A stretch of DNA of 64,000 nucleotides from Siphonodentalium dalli (lineage: Eukaryota > Mollusca > Scaphopoda > Gadilida > Siphonodentaliidae). The stretch covers positions 97,392,707 to 97,456,706 of the forward strand of contig CP136067.1 in the NCBI GenBank assembly GCA_032622095.1. Direction: 5' to 3'. Of the stretch, positions 20,282 through 32,040 are shown piece after piece. Numbering within the stretch: the stretch's first letter is position 1; every line of letters starts with the position of its first letter. The notes below the pieces were generated by a model. It saw only the letters and a program-made list of their open reading frames with translations, was not told the DNA's origin and did no database searches. A program made the position numbers and the translations under genes.

Positions 20282-21304
20282 ATCTGTCGCGTTTTGGGGA
20301 GATCGGTCGTCCGTATCAGTTGATAACACAATCGTCGTCTAAAAGGCGCACACGCCGTGACCATGTGATTAGGATGCAAGGTCGTATTCATTGACTGTAT
20401 ATATATAAGGTATATGTGACTATAACATATCAAAACCCTTAAAGCAAATGTGCAATATACCCCCAACAAAAAGCGTCTATTTTCGCAATTATCATGAAAT
20501 GTGATCCGGGACATAGTGGCAAGGGGTGGTTTGGGGGGGGGGGTGTCTCACCCCTAACTTTGGTCAATATGTTATAGTTGGAAATTTCATACCTAACATG
20601 ACCTTGTTGTAAATAGGTTTAGTTTGTTCTCGTGGTTCGATTTTCAAATATTTTTAATTTTCCTAATTCTTGGAATGAGATGGCCATTAGTTGGAATTGT
20701 TCATACCTTAGGGGGGTGCCAGAATAGACAATTTATAACACGCGGAAAGCTTGAGACCGGTCTAGATGCTATGATTTTGCAATTTTCGTCTTAACATTTA
20801 AAACTGTTCTCACACCCGACCGAAGCATGGTCGGCCCGGTATCCTGTTGTATCCACCTTGTCCAGTCAAAAAACGCTAATCTATTTAAACAATTTAAATC
20901 GGGTGGGAATTTGCCTATTGGTTAGACCACTAGATGTTAGGATTTTGACACCTGGAGGTTGAGATCTCGAAATTTACTCACACTGGGCTGAACTATGGTG
21001 GTCGGTCAAAGAAAACTGATCAATTCAAAATAGCCTACCACACAGGCATGTGAGGAACCAGTTGGAAATAATGAAATTCAAAATCAAACGGGTGTGCAAA
21101 TGGATTTCAGAAATCTTATGAGTTTGTTCTGGTTAAAATATTGGGGTGGAGTGCAGTTGGAAATTTCAGTGCAGACATTGTTAGAATGTCCATGAATGTG
21201 ACCAAACAGCTACATCCACTCAGTAATACAACTCAATGCCAATCTAATAAAACCCGAGGTTGGAACATGATGATCATATCCAAGAATCACACCGAACAGC
21301 AGGA
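20282..21304. other. Intergenic, no gene recognised
   Basis: Contains a run of G's at 20533-20542 and otherwise unremarkable sequence. No domain-bearing open frame. Confidence 0.5.
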
Positions 21305-21490
21305 TAATAATGTTAACGCCCTCAAGATATATTATTAGAAATATATACAATATATTGGAGTTTTAATGTTGTGATAGTGAAAATTGTTTATATAGGTAAG
21401 GTTATGTAGTTGATATGTGATATTTTATGTTTATTCTGTGCAATTGGTGAGAAAGGATGTGAAAGCATTAAAAAATTGGACGTGCCAGCT
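21305..21490 (+). repeat. Dispersed ~190-bp repeat, copy 2
   Basis: Diverged direct copy of 18260-18450, sharing CCCTCAAGATAT, TTGTGATAGTGAAAA, TATATAGGTAAGG and GGTGAGAAAGGATGTGAAA in order. Confidence 0.65.
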
Positions 21491-21639
21491 CGCGGCAAAT
21501 ACACCAAACTCTTGGTTTCTTGGTTCTCTTATACGACATTTGAATTGTTTTCGACTGGCATGCATTTTTTTCTTTGTTATTTGTTCTAATTTATATTGAA
21601 ATAGAGGTCTAGTTCATGAAATAGTACACCGAATAATTG

Positions 21640-21965
21640 TACCATGGTTGTTAATTAAAATATGGTCCCATTACTGATCAGGGTTAATTAGAATATTGTC
21701 TCATATGGGTTAATACAAATATGAACCCATGGGTTTAATTGAAATATGGTCCTATCAAGGTCAAATAAAATATGGTAACAAGAGGGTTAATTATATTTTA
21801 AATATGGTCCCATTACTGGGATTAATTAAAATTCAGATATGGCGTAATCAGTGTTGATTAAACTGCTGTCCCATGGGGTTAAATAAAATATAGTCCCATG
21901 ATGGTCAATTAAAATATGGTCTAGTCAGGACTAACTAAAATACCAACATGAAGATCAGTTAAAAC
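21640..21965. repeat. Tandem repeat, ~25-35 bp unit, about 10 copies
   Basis: Variants of GGGTTAATTAAAATATGGTCCCAT repeat head to tail with indels and substitutions. Simple minisatellite. Confidence 0.75.
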
Positions 21966-22859
21966 AAGGGGTTAATTTCTGCGTATTAAATGGTGCGTAT
22001 ACAGAAATAAAATTTATGTTTGGAATAAGGCCACATGGTATGTTAAACAACCAATGTGAAGGGTTAGTCTTGAACTGTTCTTAATAACATCTCTAGTCAT
22101 AGCTCAAATATATTCCAGAAACAAAGAAATACAAAAAATGGTTTAATAGACCAAGAATAAAGTCCACTAGACAAATAGCACGAAGGAGTAACGCGGGAAT
22201 TGGTTAATAATTACCATCCCTATTCATTCCGAATATAACATGCCGATATTTGCCCCGTATAAATAAAAGAAAACGTTCACTAAAACAAACAGCTCGAATG
22301 GTTCATGTTCAAGGGAAATGTGCAGGTGCTCCTCTGTTCATTGTGCTATACGGGCTAATTAGTCCCAGTGTAAAAGAAATATTGTTACACATCAGCTACA
22401 CTTGTCGACACAGAGCGAGATTTTAAGTTGTTTATGTTAGGCTATGAGTCTGTTATAAAATATGAAATAAGTCCTCGTTAAAATGACATTTTATCCCTGT
22501 GATACACCAGTATTGGAGGATCCTGAAAAATCATGTGATACCGACTGTGTTTTCTTTTATCTCAGAAGAAATGATATATGACTACACACTGTGACCAATA
22601 TTTTTGAACAGGCCTTCTATAACATTACATCTTTCTTGACAAATTGTATTTTCTTGTGGAAAATATCTTGAATGGGACAAACTCAATACATGAGCCATTC
22701 TAACATGTCATGTATCTCTTAAATAGAAATGATGGGTGTACTTGTATTGCATCCTTATATGTAACTGTTTTGTAGCTCATTATATGAATGCCCTGTCCCT
22801 ATATCAATATGAGAGTTGAGAAGATATAATTGTTCAAGTGACTTCGGTCACCATTTGTC
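21966..22859. other. Intergenic, no gene recognised
   Basis: Unremarkable AT-rich sequence. No supportable gene or repeat within the window. Confidence 0.5.
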
Positions 22860-23950
22860 TAGGTTGTGAAACTTGAACGCCAAAAACTCCTTAGAACGAA
22901 TTATGGAGATGACTACATATAATTGTGGTGGAAATCGGTGACTAAAACATTCTTACAAACGTTAGTGTCCCTCCTCTGTAACCACTGACCCAAAACGGCA
23001 CCAAAAGTGCGTTTTTAACCAACATTATTTGTTTCCTCGTATCATTGGAGAAGAACGTGTATGGATTTGGTGGAAATTAATGCTAACATAACTGTATCAG
23101 CTATATATAGTGCCCATCTTCTCCCCATTGATGACTCGAAATGCGCTACCTTTTACATAGTTAAATCACGTTCATTACACTCCTGATATCAAGGAGATGA
23201 TTATGTATAAGTTTGTTGGTAATCGGCGAATAAACAAATTCCTCAATGTTATTGCCCCTCTGCGTACCCCTGACTCGAACGGCGCCAAACATGGACATAA
23301 CTATGTATAATTTTGGTGGAAATCGGCGACAAAAATATATGCTCCCCTTTGCTGCCGCCTACAGCATCACTTTGATTTTAGATAAATTTCACCCGCTCCA
23401 TTATCGTTGTCCTAGAGTTACCCCTGCTAGACCCCATTGGTGCCATCTACTGTTGGTGATCCCCCGTGAACATGGATAGACAGACATACATTCGCAAATA
23501 TAGGCACCAAATGTGGCATCTTTAACGCACACGATTTGATGGATTTTGGTGACCTATCCATATCCCTGTAAAATATGTGGAAATCGGCGACTAAACAAAC
23601 GGCACAAATTTTGCGTATTTCAACTACACAATTAGATTCCAATTATCATGGAGAAGAATATGTTTTATCAATGTTGATGTCCCTCTCCCCTCCGTGCACC
23701 CCTGACGCGACCGCCCCAATTTTAACATCTTTAAATCACACCATTAGACTCATGATGTCATGGAGATGGTTATGTACAAGTTCGGTGGTAATATTCGACT
23801 GACCAAATTATTATCAAATGTAGTGCCCCCATATCTCACCAAAGGCACCAATTCGGCGTCTGTAAATCACACATGGAGAAGAATGTGTATCAATTTGGTG
23901 AAAATCGGCGCCCCTCTCCCCTTCAGTGCACCCCTGACTCGAATGCCACC
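22860..23950. repeat. Degenerate tandem array, ~100-145 bp unit, about 8 copies
   Basis: Units contain GGAGATGATTATGTATAAGTT, GGTGGAAATCGGCGACTAAA, and CCCCTCTGCGTACCCCTGACTCGAACGGCGCCAA. Starts lie near 22905, 23045, 23190, 23290, 23560, 23650, 23760 and 23875. A lone related unit is seen near 52930-53040. Short open frames here (60-97 codons) are repeat by-products. Confidence 0.75.
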
Positions 23951-23960
23951 CGTTTTTACG

Positions 23961-25213
23961 TTACATCGATGCTCTCAGAACAATCACCATTTTTGTCCCG
24001 GCTGTGGTGTAAGGCACACCCGAGCGCGGGGAATATATAGATTATATGGATGACAATGGATGAAAACATTATCCAAAAACAGTCATGCCTGTTGATGATT
24101 GTGGGGTCCAGTCCTATCAGCGAATGGAAACCAAATTAATACGTCATTGTGGAGGCAGGTGTATCATACATCTTGATTATTCCAAACCAGAAGTGATTTC
24201 TGAGATTAATGATATTCGGAGATAACCAATGTAGGTTACACTGCTGTAAATGTTTTCCATAGGCCTCAGTGCTAACGTTTTAGCGTGTACTGTTGACAAT
24301 AATAATTGTGGGTCCAATATTTTCTTTAAATCTGAAAAATAGACATTTGGGGAAACTTTTTACGCAAAAAGATCATGTCTGTCTTGCAGGGAATTGACGT
24401 TTAAATCGTGTTTTCGTAACTAGTGTCAGAACCGCATAAAAAAATACTGTCATATTTTAGACCACACCAAAATATTCAAACATCACTACAAAGGGTTAAT
24501 TCCTGTGCCAATGGCTATTTTACCTATGGGAAATCATAGGGAAGAGGTGTGATGATTTTTTTTATGCAAAAAGCACACAAGGCTATTGACCAATCAGGGC
24601 CAGTGTCTATTTTATTATATCCTATATATTCCTCCCGCATCAGCTAGATGTCACTCCGAACCCTTTTTAACAAGTGTAACATGTACGCGATATTTATGAT
24701 TGGTATAAGAACAATATATGTATATTATATAATATTCCTTCTGTTTATGGCTATTAACAGCTATACCCATGCGAAGGCCGCCCGTATGTTTAAGGAACAT
24801 ACCGACTCAACCGTAGTCGGAATATGAGTGTCCAATTTGAGTTGACGGTTAACTGACATACCTGAGTCCTGGGCCTTCGTATACCCTGATAATAATGTTC
24901 CCCTGACCATAATCATATCTTGAAAATACATATACCTGTCCATACCCATACCCTGAACATACATATTCCTAACCAAGAATATTCAATAATGCATATTATA
25001 CCTGAATTATGCATGTACCATCATCATGTTTTGAACAACGTTCCAGCAACATATCGAGGAGAACTGGGTTATGGCGAGTTCGAGCTGATTCCAGAATTCA
25101 TCGCTGCATATTACATCGAAATTTATTATATATGGGTCATTGCCGGCATTGGAGTATCAGCAAATATCCTCTCGATTCTAATTATATGTCAAATGGGACC
25201 AATGAGTTATTAC
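23961..25213 (+). pseudogene. GPCR tandem copy A: 5' flank plus N-terminal/TM1 fragment
   Basis: 23961-24233 and 24740-25030 match the 5' flank of the complete receptor (27659-28220). 25036-25213 matches its coding region from about residue 23 (PATYRGELGYGE) through TM1 to MKPMG, ending at residue ~77. Relative to the intact copy it lacks the splice acceptor and first ~20 codons, and it loses homology abruptly at 25213. The 5' flank is split by a MITE-like insertion (24235-24680). The frame stays open past the homology break for another ~90 codons, but that extension has no receptor character. It is a broken duplicate, not a functional receptor. Confidence 0.8.
24235..24680 (+). mobile_element. 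MITE-like ~446-bp element, copy in GPCR 5' flank
   Basis: It interrupts the duplicated GPCR flank. Its ends are inverted (GTTACACT ... AGTGTAAC), and ATGTA-like sequence on both sides is a possible 5-bp target duplication. A reverse-complement relative lies at 44349-44792, sharing the GCTAACGTTTTAGC, CACAAGGCTATTGACCAAT and CATCAGCTAGATGTCAC-type blocks. It has no coding capacity. Confidence 0.7.
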
Positions 25214-26259
25214 GGCCTTCTGGTAACATGGGATGGTCAGAACATGGCCCGATCGCACATGAATGTGGTACGGGCATATTTTTCGGTTCCCCGGGTAACA
25301 CGAGCTTGGTACGGACTCCATCCGACATCACGTTATGATGTCATATCCGCACGGGTAAAACTGTTTCTCGAGAGCTGCTTGGCAAATCACACCGGTCCTG
25401 GTTCCCTAATGTCGCGGTTTGACGTTAATATCCGCACGGACATCGCGGTTCTCAGAAACTTCGGATCTCACTGGCACGTGGTGTGATGATATATTTCCGT
25501 CCTTCGGGTAACATGGGTTGGGTCTGAACTCTGCCCGACATCACTTTTATAGTAGACCATATCAGAACAAAATACCGTAACTGTAAATGATCGTTAATAT
25601 ATTCCCGTATAAAGCATGAACATCTGCTAGCAGTTAATAACTTTTGAACAACTTAACATTCAAATAATATGCACAGACATTTACCGTATATTCCACACCA
25701 ATGTGCCACAGGGTTGTATATTGATTTATGTCAAAGGAAAGTTTGAAATTCACATAGGCCATTATGCCCAAATCTAGCTACATGTACATGGTCCTTGGGC
25801 ATGTCTATCTCAAATTGCTCTTATATCTGCATAGTTTTCTTACTGTGCCTAGGTATTTATATTTATAACTGCAACTGATCCCATGAATTCGGTGAAGACT
25901 ATACCATGCTGGGATTCAATACAAGTTCCTCAAAGAAAATATATTTTACAGCCGGTGGAGGCCGGTCTTAGATCAGGATTGTATGATTTATGCGGCTTTC
26001 GATAGCCCGGCCATTTCGTGATAAACTTGAATTGATTACTCCGCTTGAAATTGAAATGATCGTCAGCTATTCAAGACGAAATCCGCTCATATATCATGTA
26101 ATCTTGAACTAGACATTCATATAATGTTAAATACATGGTTACCGAACAGATACTAGCTAGTTAAGACATTTATAAAATATGTTATTTTTTTCGATGTCAT
26201 ATCTGCAAACAGTTCCCAGGTTTTGAACTGATGATCATCCCCGTTTGATACATATGGCT
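25214..26259. other. Non-coding sequence with GC-richer internal repeats
   Basis: 25214-25550 contains about three diverged copies of a block with GGTAACATGGG...TGGTCAGAAC/GGACTC...CCCGACATCAC. The rest is unremarkable. The long open frame beginning in GPCR copy A continues into this repeat without recognisable domain. Confidence 0.5.
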
Positions 26260-27250
26260 TCTACTTAGATTCTTCTGATTATTTTAGCATGCGAATACCT
26301 ACGTGGAACTCTGAAACATCTAATGAGACGGTCCCAAAATGATTACACTACGTCAGTGCTAAACGTTTGCACCTTATATTATGTTTCAAATCAAATTTAT
26401 GCATTTTGTTAAACTCCAGAATCATGCCACATCAAGGTTGTTCTAAATTGAGGATAATTTTATGCCATGGTACATGGAATTTAGACACAATTTATTCAAA
26501 ATGTATTTACATTGATACAATGTATACATTTGGATGGTCAGTATAAATGTAGATAGATTTCGAAATTTATTCAGATAAATTTTTTTATTTTTCCAAATAA
26601 ATTTCGAAATTTATCCCCATTTTCTTAATTTATTCATGGTATGGATGTACATGTAAATTAATTTCGAAATTTATCAAATTATATTTCTAAGTGTATCCCC
26701 ATTTTGTTAATTTATATAAAAAAGAGAGTTTAGATCGCGAATACTCAGAACTCGGAAACATTTTCTAAATATATTCCTGGTATAAATGTAGATGAAATTT
26801 ATTTACATTTATATCAGCTAAATTTGGATGGTCAGTATAAATGTAGATAAATTTTGAAATTTATCCAGATAAATTTTGAAATCTATCCAAATATATTTCG
26901 AAATGTATCCCCATTTCTTAATTTATATTATAAAGAACGTTTAGATCGCGAATATGCAGAACTCTGAAACATAAGTATGACGGTCCTAAAGTTATGACAA
27001 TGCATAAGGGCGTAAACATTTCAACATTTATGTCAAATGTATACAATGCATACATTTGTTTTAAACTCCAGAATTTATCCATTTTGTTCTAAATTTGAGA
27101 TTTCAAATTTATGCCAAATTTATTCGCATTTGTGAGAAGAAATAAATGTGAAATTTATGCATTCACCTAAATTCCAAGTTTAGGATAAATTTATGCCGTT
27201 GTAAATTGTATACATGGAATTTAGGAACAATTTGTTCTTTTGTAAATTCC
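26260..27250. repeat. AT-rich repeat region with ~300-bp duplicated modules
   Basis: A module containing GGATGGTCAGTATAAATGTAGAT, many AAATTTATCC/GGATAAATTT half-palindromes, CCCCATTTTCTTAATTTAT and TTTAGATCGCGAATA occurs at about 26530-26765 and again at 26825-26990. Related tails (CTCTGAAACAT...GACGGTCC) lie at 26305 and 26965. The repeated self-complementary AAATTT units give local foldback potential. Confidence 0.65.
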
Positions 27251-27656
27251 ATTTTTCAAGCAGTGTAATTTGACCACGACAAAGAAACCTTAGAGATAAA
27301 GCATCAGGGTGCCCAATTAAGAAGAGAGTGTTGGCATGTTTTACGAAACAGAACATATACTACCGGTCTTGCCAAGCTCTGGCTCTATCAAACTAATTGG
27401 ATAACAGATACAGACACCATAAAAACATCCGTTGACGTCGCAAATGATTTCTTAAAAAACAAAATGTATATAAACAAACGGAAATATCGGTTATTCGAAA
27501 TCAAGAGGAATTTGATCAAAACCAGGATGATTACATCAAAACCCATTGGTATTGAACAAAACCTGAATAATTTATCAAACCAATGGGTTTTGATAAAAAC
27601 GCAACGGCTATTGATCAATAGCAGTTAATTATCAATACTTGTATGAGTGTAACATG

Positions 27657-28246
27657 GCGTTACATCGATGCTCTCAGAACAATCATCATTGATGTTCCCG
27701 GTGTGGTGTATATATGGCACAACCGCACGCGGGATCTATAGCGTATATGGAATCCATGGATGAAAATGGATGAAAATAATTTCCAAAAAAGATCAACCCT
27801 GTTGTGGATGGTTGCGGGGTCCAGTCCTATCAGCGAAAGGCAACCAAATTAATACGTCAAAACATGTTGTGGAGACAGGCGATCCGGAATTAGGGACGCA
27901 GATTAATAATAAATTTTGATTATTCAAACCCAGAAGTGGTTTCTGGGATTATTGGTATTCGGAGACAACCAGTGTGAGAGCGTATACACATTCATGAATG
28001 TTAAATGCCAACTGGTGCTAACATGAACATTTTCAACTTTTAAAGAAGATACCGATTCAATCGTATATGGAAATATGACTGACATACCTTATTCCTGAAC
28101 CTTCGAATACTCCGATAATACTGATACCCTGACCATACGCATATCCTGAAAATACATTATCATGCATATTATACCTGGATAATGCATGTACGGTGATAAT
28201 ATTATGAACATGTAAACTAAATGATAATCGTTTCTTGTTATTGCAG
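27657..28246 (+). promoter_or_regulatory. Duplicated 5' flank / intron of GPCR, ending in splice acceptor
   Basis: This segment is homologous to the flank of copy A (23961-24233, 24740-25030). It ends in a pyrimidine-rich tract and AG (TTTCTTGTTATTGCAG, AG at 28245-28246), 26 bases before the receptor start codon. That implies a spliced 5' UTR exon further upstream, which I could not locate. No core promoter motif was convincing. Confidence 0.5.
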
Positions 28247-28272
28247 CTGTCATTCAGGTCTCCGAAATCGAG

Positions 28273-29457
28273 ATGAGTTCACCAGTCAACCACACTATAG
28301 ACTGGAATGGAACAAGAAACGACACATACAACACAACGGTTCCAGCAACATATCGAGGAGAACTGGGTTATGGCGAGTTAGAACTGATTCCAGAATTCAT
28401 GGCTGCATATTACATCACAATTTATTATAAGTGGGTAATTGCCGGCATTGGAATCCCGGGAAATATCCTCTCAATTTTAATTACAAGTCAGATGAAACCA
28501 ATGGGTTCTTCTTCTCTGCACATATGTGCTCTCGCTGTTGCGGACAACCTCGCTATATCTGCAAAGATTATGTACTTACAGTTGACAATCAACGATGTAA
28601 AAATCGGATCGTTCGGGTGTAAGTTCCTGATTTTCTCGACACAACTTTGGTCGATGTTCGCTAATTGGATCATTGTAGCCATGACGACAGAGAGATACAT
28701 CGCGGTTTGTTTCCCGTTAAAATCCAAACGGTTCTGTACGAAGACGATCGCAATCTTAAAGCTCGCGGTGATCTTGTTATTTCTGATTGGGCTCAATTCA
28801 CACTTTTTCGAGATAATAACAGATACTTATCACCCGGTTCACAGAGAACATTGTGACTATCATACCGATCCAACAACACAGTTTTGGGCTAACAAGGTAT
28901 GGTTTTGGATTGATGGAGCTTTCTTCGCCATAATTCCTTGTGTGATTATCATAGTGTTAAATGTGATGATCATTGTAGCGTTAACTAAATCTCAAAAACT
29001 GAAGAAGCAGATCGCCTCACAGAACGAGAACCAAATCCAGTCCAACGTGGAGCAGCAACGACATATCATGAAGATGCTTCTTGTGGTATCCATTACATTT
29101 GTAATGCTGAATGCACCAAACGCAATTTTCTTTGTAGCGACAACATTCATCGACTATGAAGCCACTCTTCAGAGTTATTCTAACTACATACTAGGGGGAA
29201 CTATTATCATACTTTTGTCAGATTTCAATAACGCGGTTAACTTTGTTCTATACTTCTGGGTTGGGAAGCGGTTCCGTGCAAAATGTATGGAACTCGTGTG
29301 CCGGCGAAGGTGTGGCTCACCTACATCGGATCATGCTTACCCGTGCGTTGGTCGGGTATCAACAGTGAGCGGCGTATCCGAAAATGGTAATACCGAAATT
29401 TCAACGGTCGCTGCTGGAGGAATCTTGGTAATGAAAATAGAAGATAGCCGAATCTAG
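28273..29457 (+). CDS. Class A (rhodopsin-like) GPCR, orphan, peptide-receptor-like
   Basis: A 394-residue seven-helix plasma-membrane receptor with no coding introns. The N-terminus has four N-glycosylation sequons (N6, N12, N16, N20). Landmarks are N64 in TM1, the LAVAD motif with D91 in TM2, C116 at the start of TM3, ERY (140-142) in place of DRY, ECL2 cysteine C194, P222 in TM5, P282 in TM6 within LNAPN (the usual aromatic CWxP is missing), and NFVLY (323-327) in place of NPxxY. TM4 lacks the usual Trp. The layout resembles FMRFamide-receptor-like expansions of lophotrochozoans; the ligand is unknown. It is the only complete member of a tandem cluster, flanked by copy A upstream and copies C and D downstream. 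Confidence 0.85.
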   Translation: MSSPVNHTIDWNGTRNDTYNTTVPATYRGELGYGELELIPEFMAAYYITIYYKWVIAGIGIPGNILSILITSQMKPMGSSSLHICALAVADNLAISAKIMYLQLTINDVKIGSFGCKFLIFSTQLWSMFANWIIVAMTTERYIAVCFPLKSKRFCTKTIAILKLAVILLFLIGLNSHFFEIITDTYHPVHREHCDYHTDPTTQFWANKVWFWIDGAFFAIIPCVIIIVLNVMIIVALTKSQKLKKQIASQNENQIQSNVEQQRHIMKMLLVVSITFVMLNAPNAIFFVATTFIDYEATLQSYSNYILGGTIIILLSDFNNAVNFVLYFWVGKRFRAKCMELVCRRRCGSPTSDHAYPCVGRVSTVSGVSENGNTEISTVAAGGILVMKIEDSRI

Positions 29458-29459
29458 GT

Positions 29460-29617
29460 TATGGGACATGGAGGAAACAAGGAATCATATACACAGCAGC
29501 ATAACACCGTATTGAGGTGATCACATAAGTATGCGGATTGGATGAATTTACATTAGTTACTACGACTCGGATCTCAGATCTCGGATTACGAAGATAACCG
29601 TCTTTAATTTATTAAAG
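29460..29617 (+). repeat. GPCR 3' flank, repeat copy 1
   Basis: This flank (from TATGGGACATGGAGGAAAC to GATAACCGTCTTTAATTTATT) is repeated at 30372-30525 after copy C. It shows that the duplication unit includes the 3' flank. Confidence 0.8.
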
Positions 29618-29620
29618 AAG

Positions 29621-30370
29621 ATCGCAATCTTCAAGCTCGCGGTGATCTTGTTATTTCTGATTGGGCTCAATTCACACTTTTTCGAGATAATAACAGATAC
29701 CTATCACCCGGTTCACAGAGAACATTGTGACTCTCATACAGATCCAACAACACAGTTTTGGGCTAACAAGGTATGGTTTTGGATTGATGGAGCTTTCTTT
29801 GCCATAATTCCCTGTATTGTGATCATAGTGTTAAATGTGATGATCATTGTAGGGTTAAATAAATCTCAAACACTGAAGAAGCAGGTCGCCTCACAGAACG
29901 AGAACCAAATTCAGTCCAACGTGGAGCAGCAACGACACATCACGAATATGCTTGTTGTGGTGTCCATTACATATGTAATGCTGAATGCACCAAACGCAAT
30001 TTTCTTTGTAGCGGGAACATTCATCGACTATGAAGCCACTCTTCAGAGTTATTCTAACTGCATACTAGGGGCAACTATTATCATACCTTTGTCAGATTTC
30101 AATAACGCGGTTAACTTTGTTTTATACTTCTGGGTTGGAAAGCAGTTCCGTGCAAAATGTATGGTACTCATGCGCCGGCGAAGGTGTGGATCACCTACAT
30201 CGCAGCATGCATGCCCGCGCGTTGGTCGAGTACCCACATCGATAAATTCACACACATCGGTGTCTGCATGCCCACCAGTGAGCGGCGTATCCGAAAATGG
30301 TGATACCGAAATTTCAACAGTCTCTGGTGGAGGTATCCTGATAATGAAAACATCACATAGCCGAATCTAG
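29621..30370 (+). pseudogene. GPCR tandem copy C, truncated at TM4
   Basis: Homology to the intact receptor starts abruptly at 29621, equivalent to about 28742 (start of TM4), directly after the 3' flank of the intact gene. From there 242 codons are open through TM4-TM7 and the C-tail, with C, P and NFVLY landmarks kept. The tail has an extra insert (TSINSHTSVSACPP) compared with the intact copy. TM1-TM3 are absent, so it cannot form a normal seven-helix receptor. The frame remains open, implying a recent duplication or possible use as a 3' exon, which is less likely. Confidence 0.8.
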
Positions 30371-30371
30371 G

Positions 30372-30525
30372 TTATGGGGAAATGGAGGAAACGAACACTA
30401 TAAACTATAGCTTGACACCATATTGAGCTAATCACATTAGTATGCGGATTAGATGATGTTATATTAGTTACTACGACTCGGATCTCAGATCTCGGATTAC
30501 GAAGATAACCGACTTTAGTTTATTG
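30372..30525 (+). repeat. GPCR 3' flank, repeat copy 2
   Basis: Diverged repeat of 29460-29617, sharing ACTACGACTCGGATCTCAGA and GGATTACGAAGATAACCG. Confidence 0.8.
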
Positions 30526-30625
30526 GACAGGGTGGAGACAACGAACAATATAAACAATTATCATGGATCCATAGGACGGCGGAGTATGTAGTTATGCGCG
30601 TGGGCCACGTACCCGAAACGGGGAA

Positions 30626-30782
30626 TTCGCGTGCATCGGGGTATGCTTTCCGGCGCGTTAGCCGGTACATGAAACGCGGAATACAGACACATATCGATGT
30701 GGACATGCCACCGAGTGAGCGGCGTATCCAAATTGGATTAACAGAAATGTCAACGCTCTCTGGTAGATGGTCTCAGCTCTAA
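30626..30782 (+). pseudogene. GPCR tandem copy D, C-terminal tail remnant
   Basis: The segment around GACATGCCACCGAGTGAGCG, CGTATCC and ACAGAAATGTCAACGCTCTC aligns with the coding end of copy C (30195-30330). The reading frame is not preserved and everything upstream of the tail is missing. Confidence 0.65.
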
Positions 30783-32040
30783 GAGGACAACTGACATTAT
30801 TTTTATTCTGACGGAATAGGCAGTTATCTACAAATATTTCTTCCTGCAACCGTTGACGAACTGATCATCTAATTTGACAAACTGAAACTACATGTATAGT
30901 TCTACCATTGCGATTAATGTCTTAGTCCTACATATATCTATAGTGCCTAAAATTAAAACCGACACGATACAAAAATCAGCAAACCGTCGGACCATATGAT
31001 GGGTCGGTGTTTGCGGAACAGTTGGATACCATCGGCCCCGATGTGCCCGTTAGAAGTTTTAAGCCACATAGAAAGGATGGGAATGAAATTTCGCGCACCA
31101 GGGAGTCTGGTTGAGACTGTTTAGATAGTATAATTGCCCACCAATAGCTAGTGTTTAATACAAGTGGTACAAAATGCATTTCCTCATAAAATGGAGTTTT
31201 TGTATTCAATGTGGGCTTACAATGACGTGTAAATAGCTGCGCCCTACCCAAGGGACATGACTACGAAATCATATAACTGACGTGCGTGATTACTTGTCGT
31301 GCGTTATTGTTTTAATCGTCTTGTTTATTGTTTTTCCAGTTTGTTCCAACTCGTTTAAACCATTTAATATATAGGAGGAACCTACTAAATTATACAACAA
31401 ACTGTCAATTTGAGTTGGTTTACATAAATGTCTCATTGAGGAATCGCAGTAAAGGTATGCAATTATTCCAATAGTAGTCGTCTTTTCCGTTTAAATTGAC
31501 TTCAGAGTACATGTATACGTATATTATACTTTTCATTAACTCACTCAGTTCCAGTTTTCCTGGGGAAACCGATAGATGTGTGCCAGGTTTCATGTGCGAA
31601 AGGCCATCATTTACATTAACTAGATAATTAGTTTGACTATTCAATATTGGAAAGAACCGACAGCAGGCATCGCTATTATATGCCTTACCCCTTACTACAT
31701 GGTCATCATGGTTTCAAAATTCCATGTTGCTATGGCAACGAGGACTTCATATGGCCATCTAACTAATTTATTCAGTACAGTTTTAGACACTGATTTTGCT
31801 GGTGGAATAACATAATATGACAAGGATCCGGGTGGGGTTATATGTGAAACATGTTGCACGTTTACCATCCAACATATCCTCGCGTAAATACGCACACAAT
31901 CGGCCGATAAAGTGAAATAGGTACATAATATGATTATTTGATTCTAAAATAAGCAGATAATATACTCATCTAAGTCCAGAAGCAAAGGGCCAATTTTTAA
32001 GGGTAATTAAAAATTCTCTGTTTAAGTTTTTTCTCTCAGC
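30783..32040. other. Intergenic, no gene recognised
   Basis: Several 60-100 codon open frames occur on both strands, but none has domain or transmembrane character convincing enough to call. Confidence 0.5.

Noticed and set aside
24920-25486. A complete 188-residue receptor-like gene
   Set aside because: Only the middle third is GPCR copy A; the N-terminal and C-terminal parts come from flank and local repeats.
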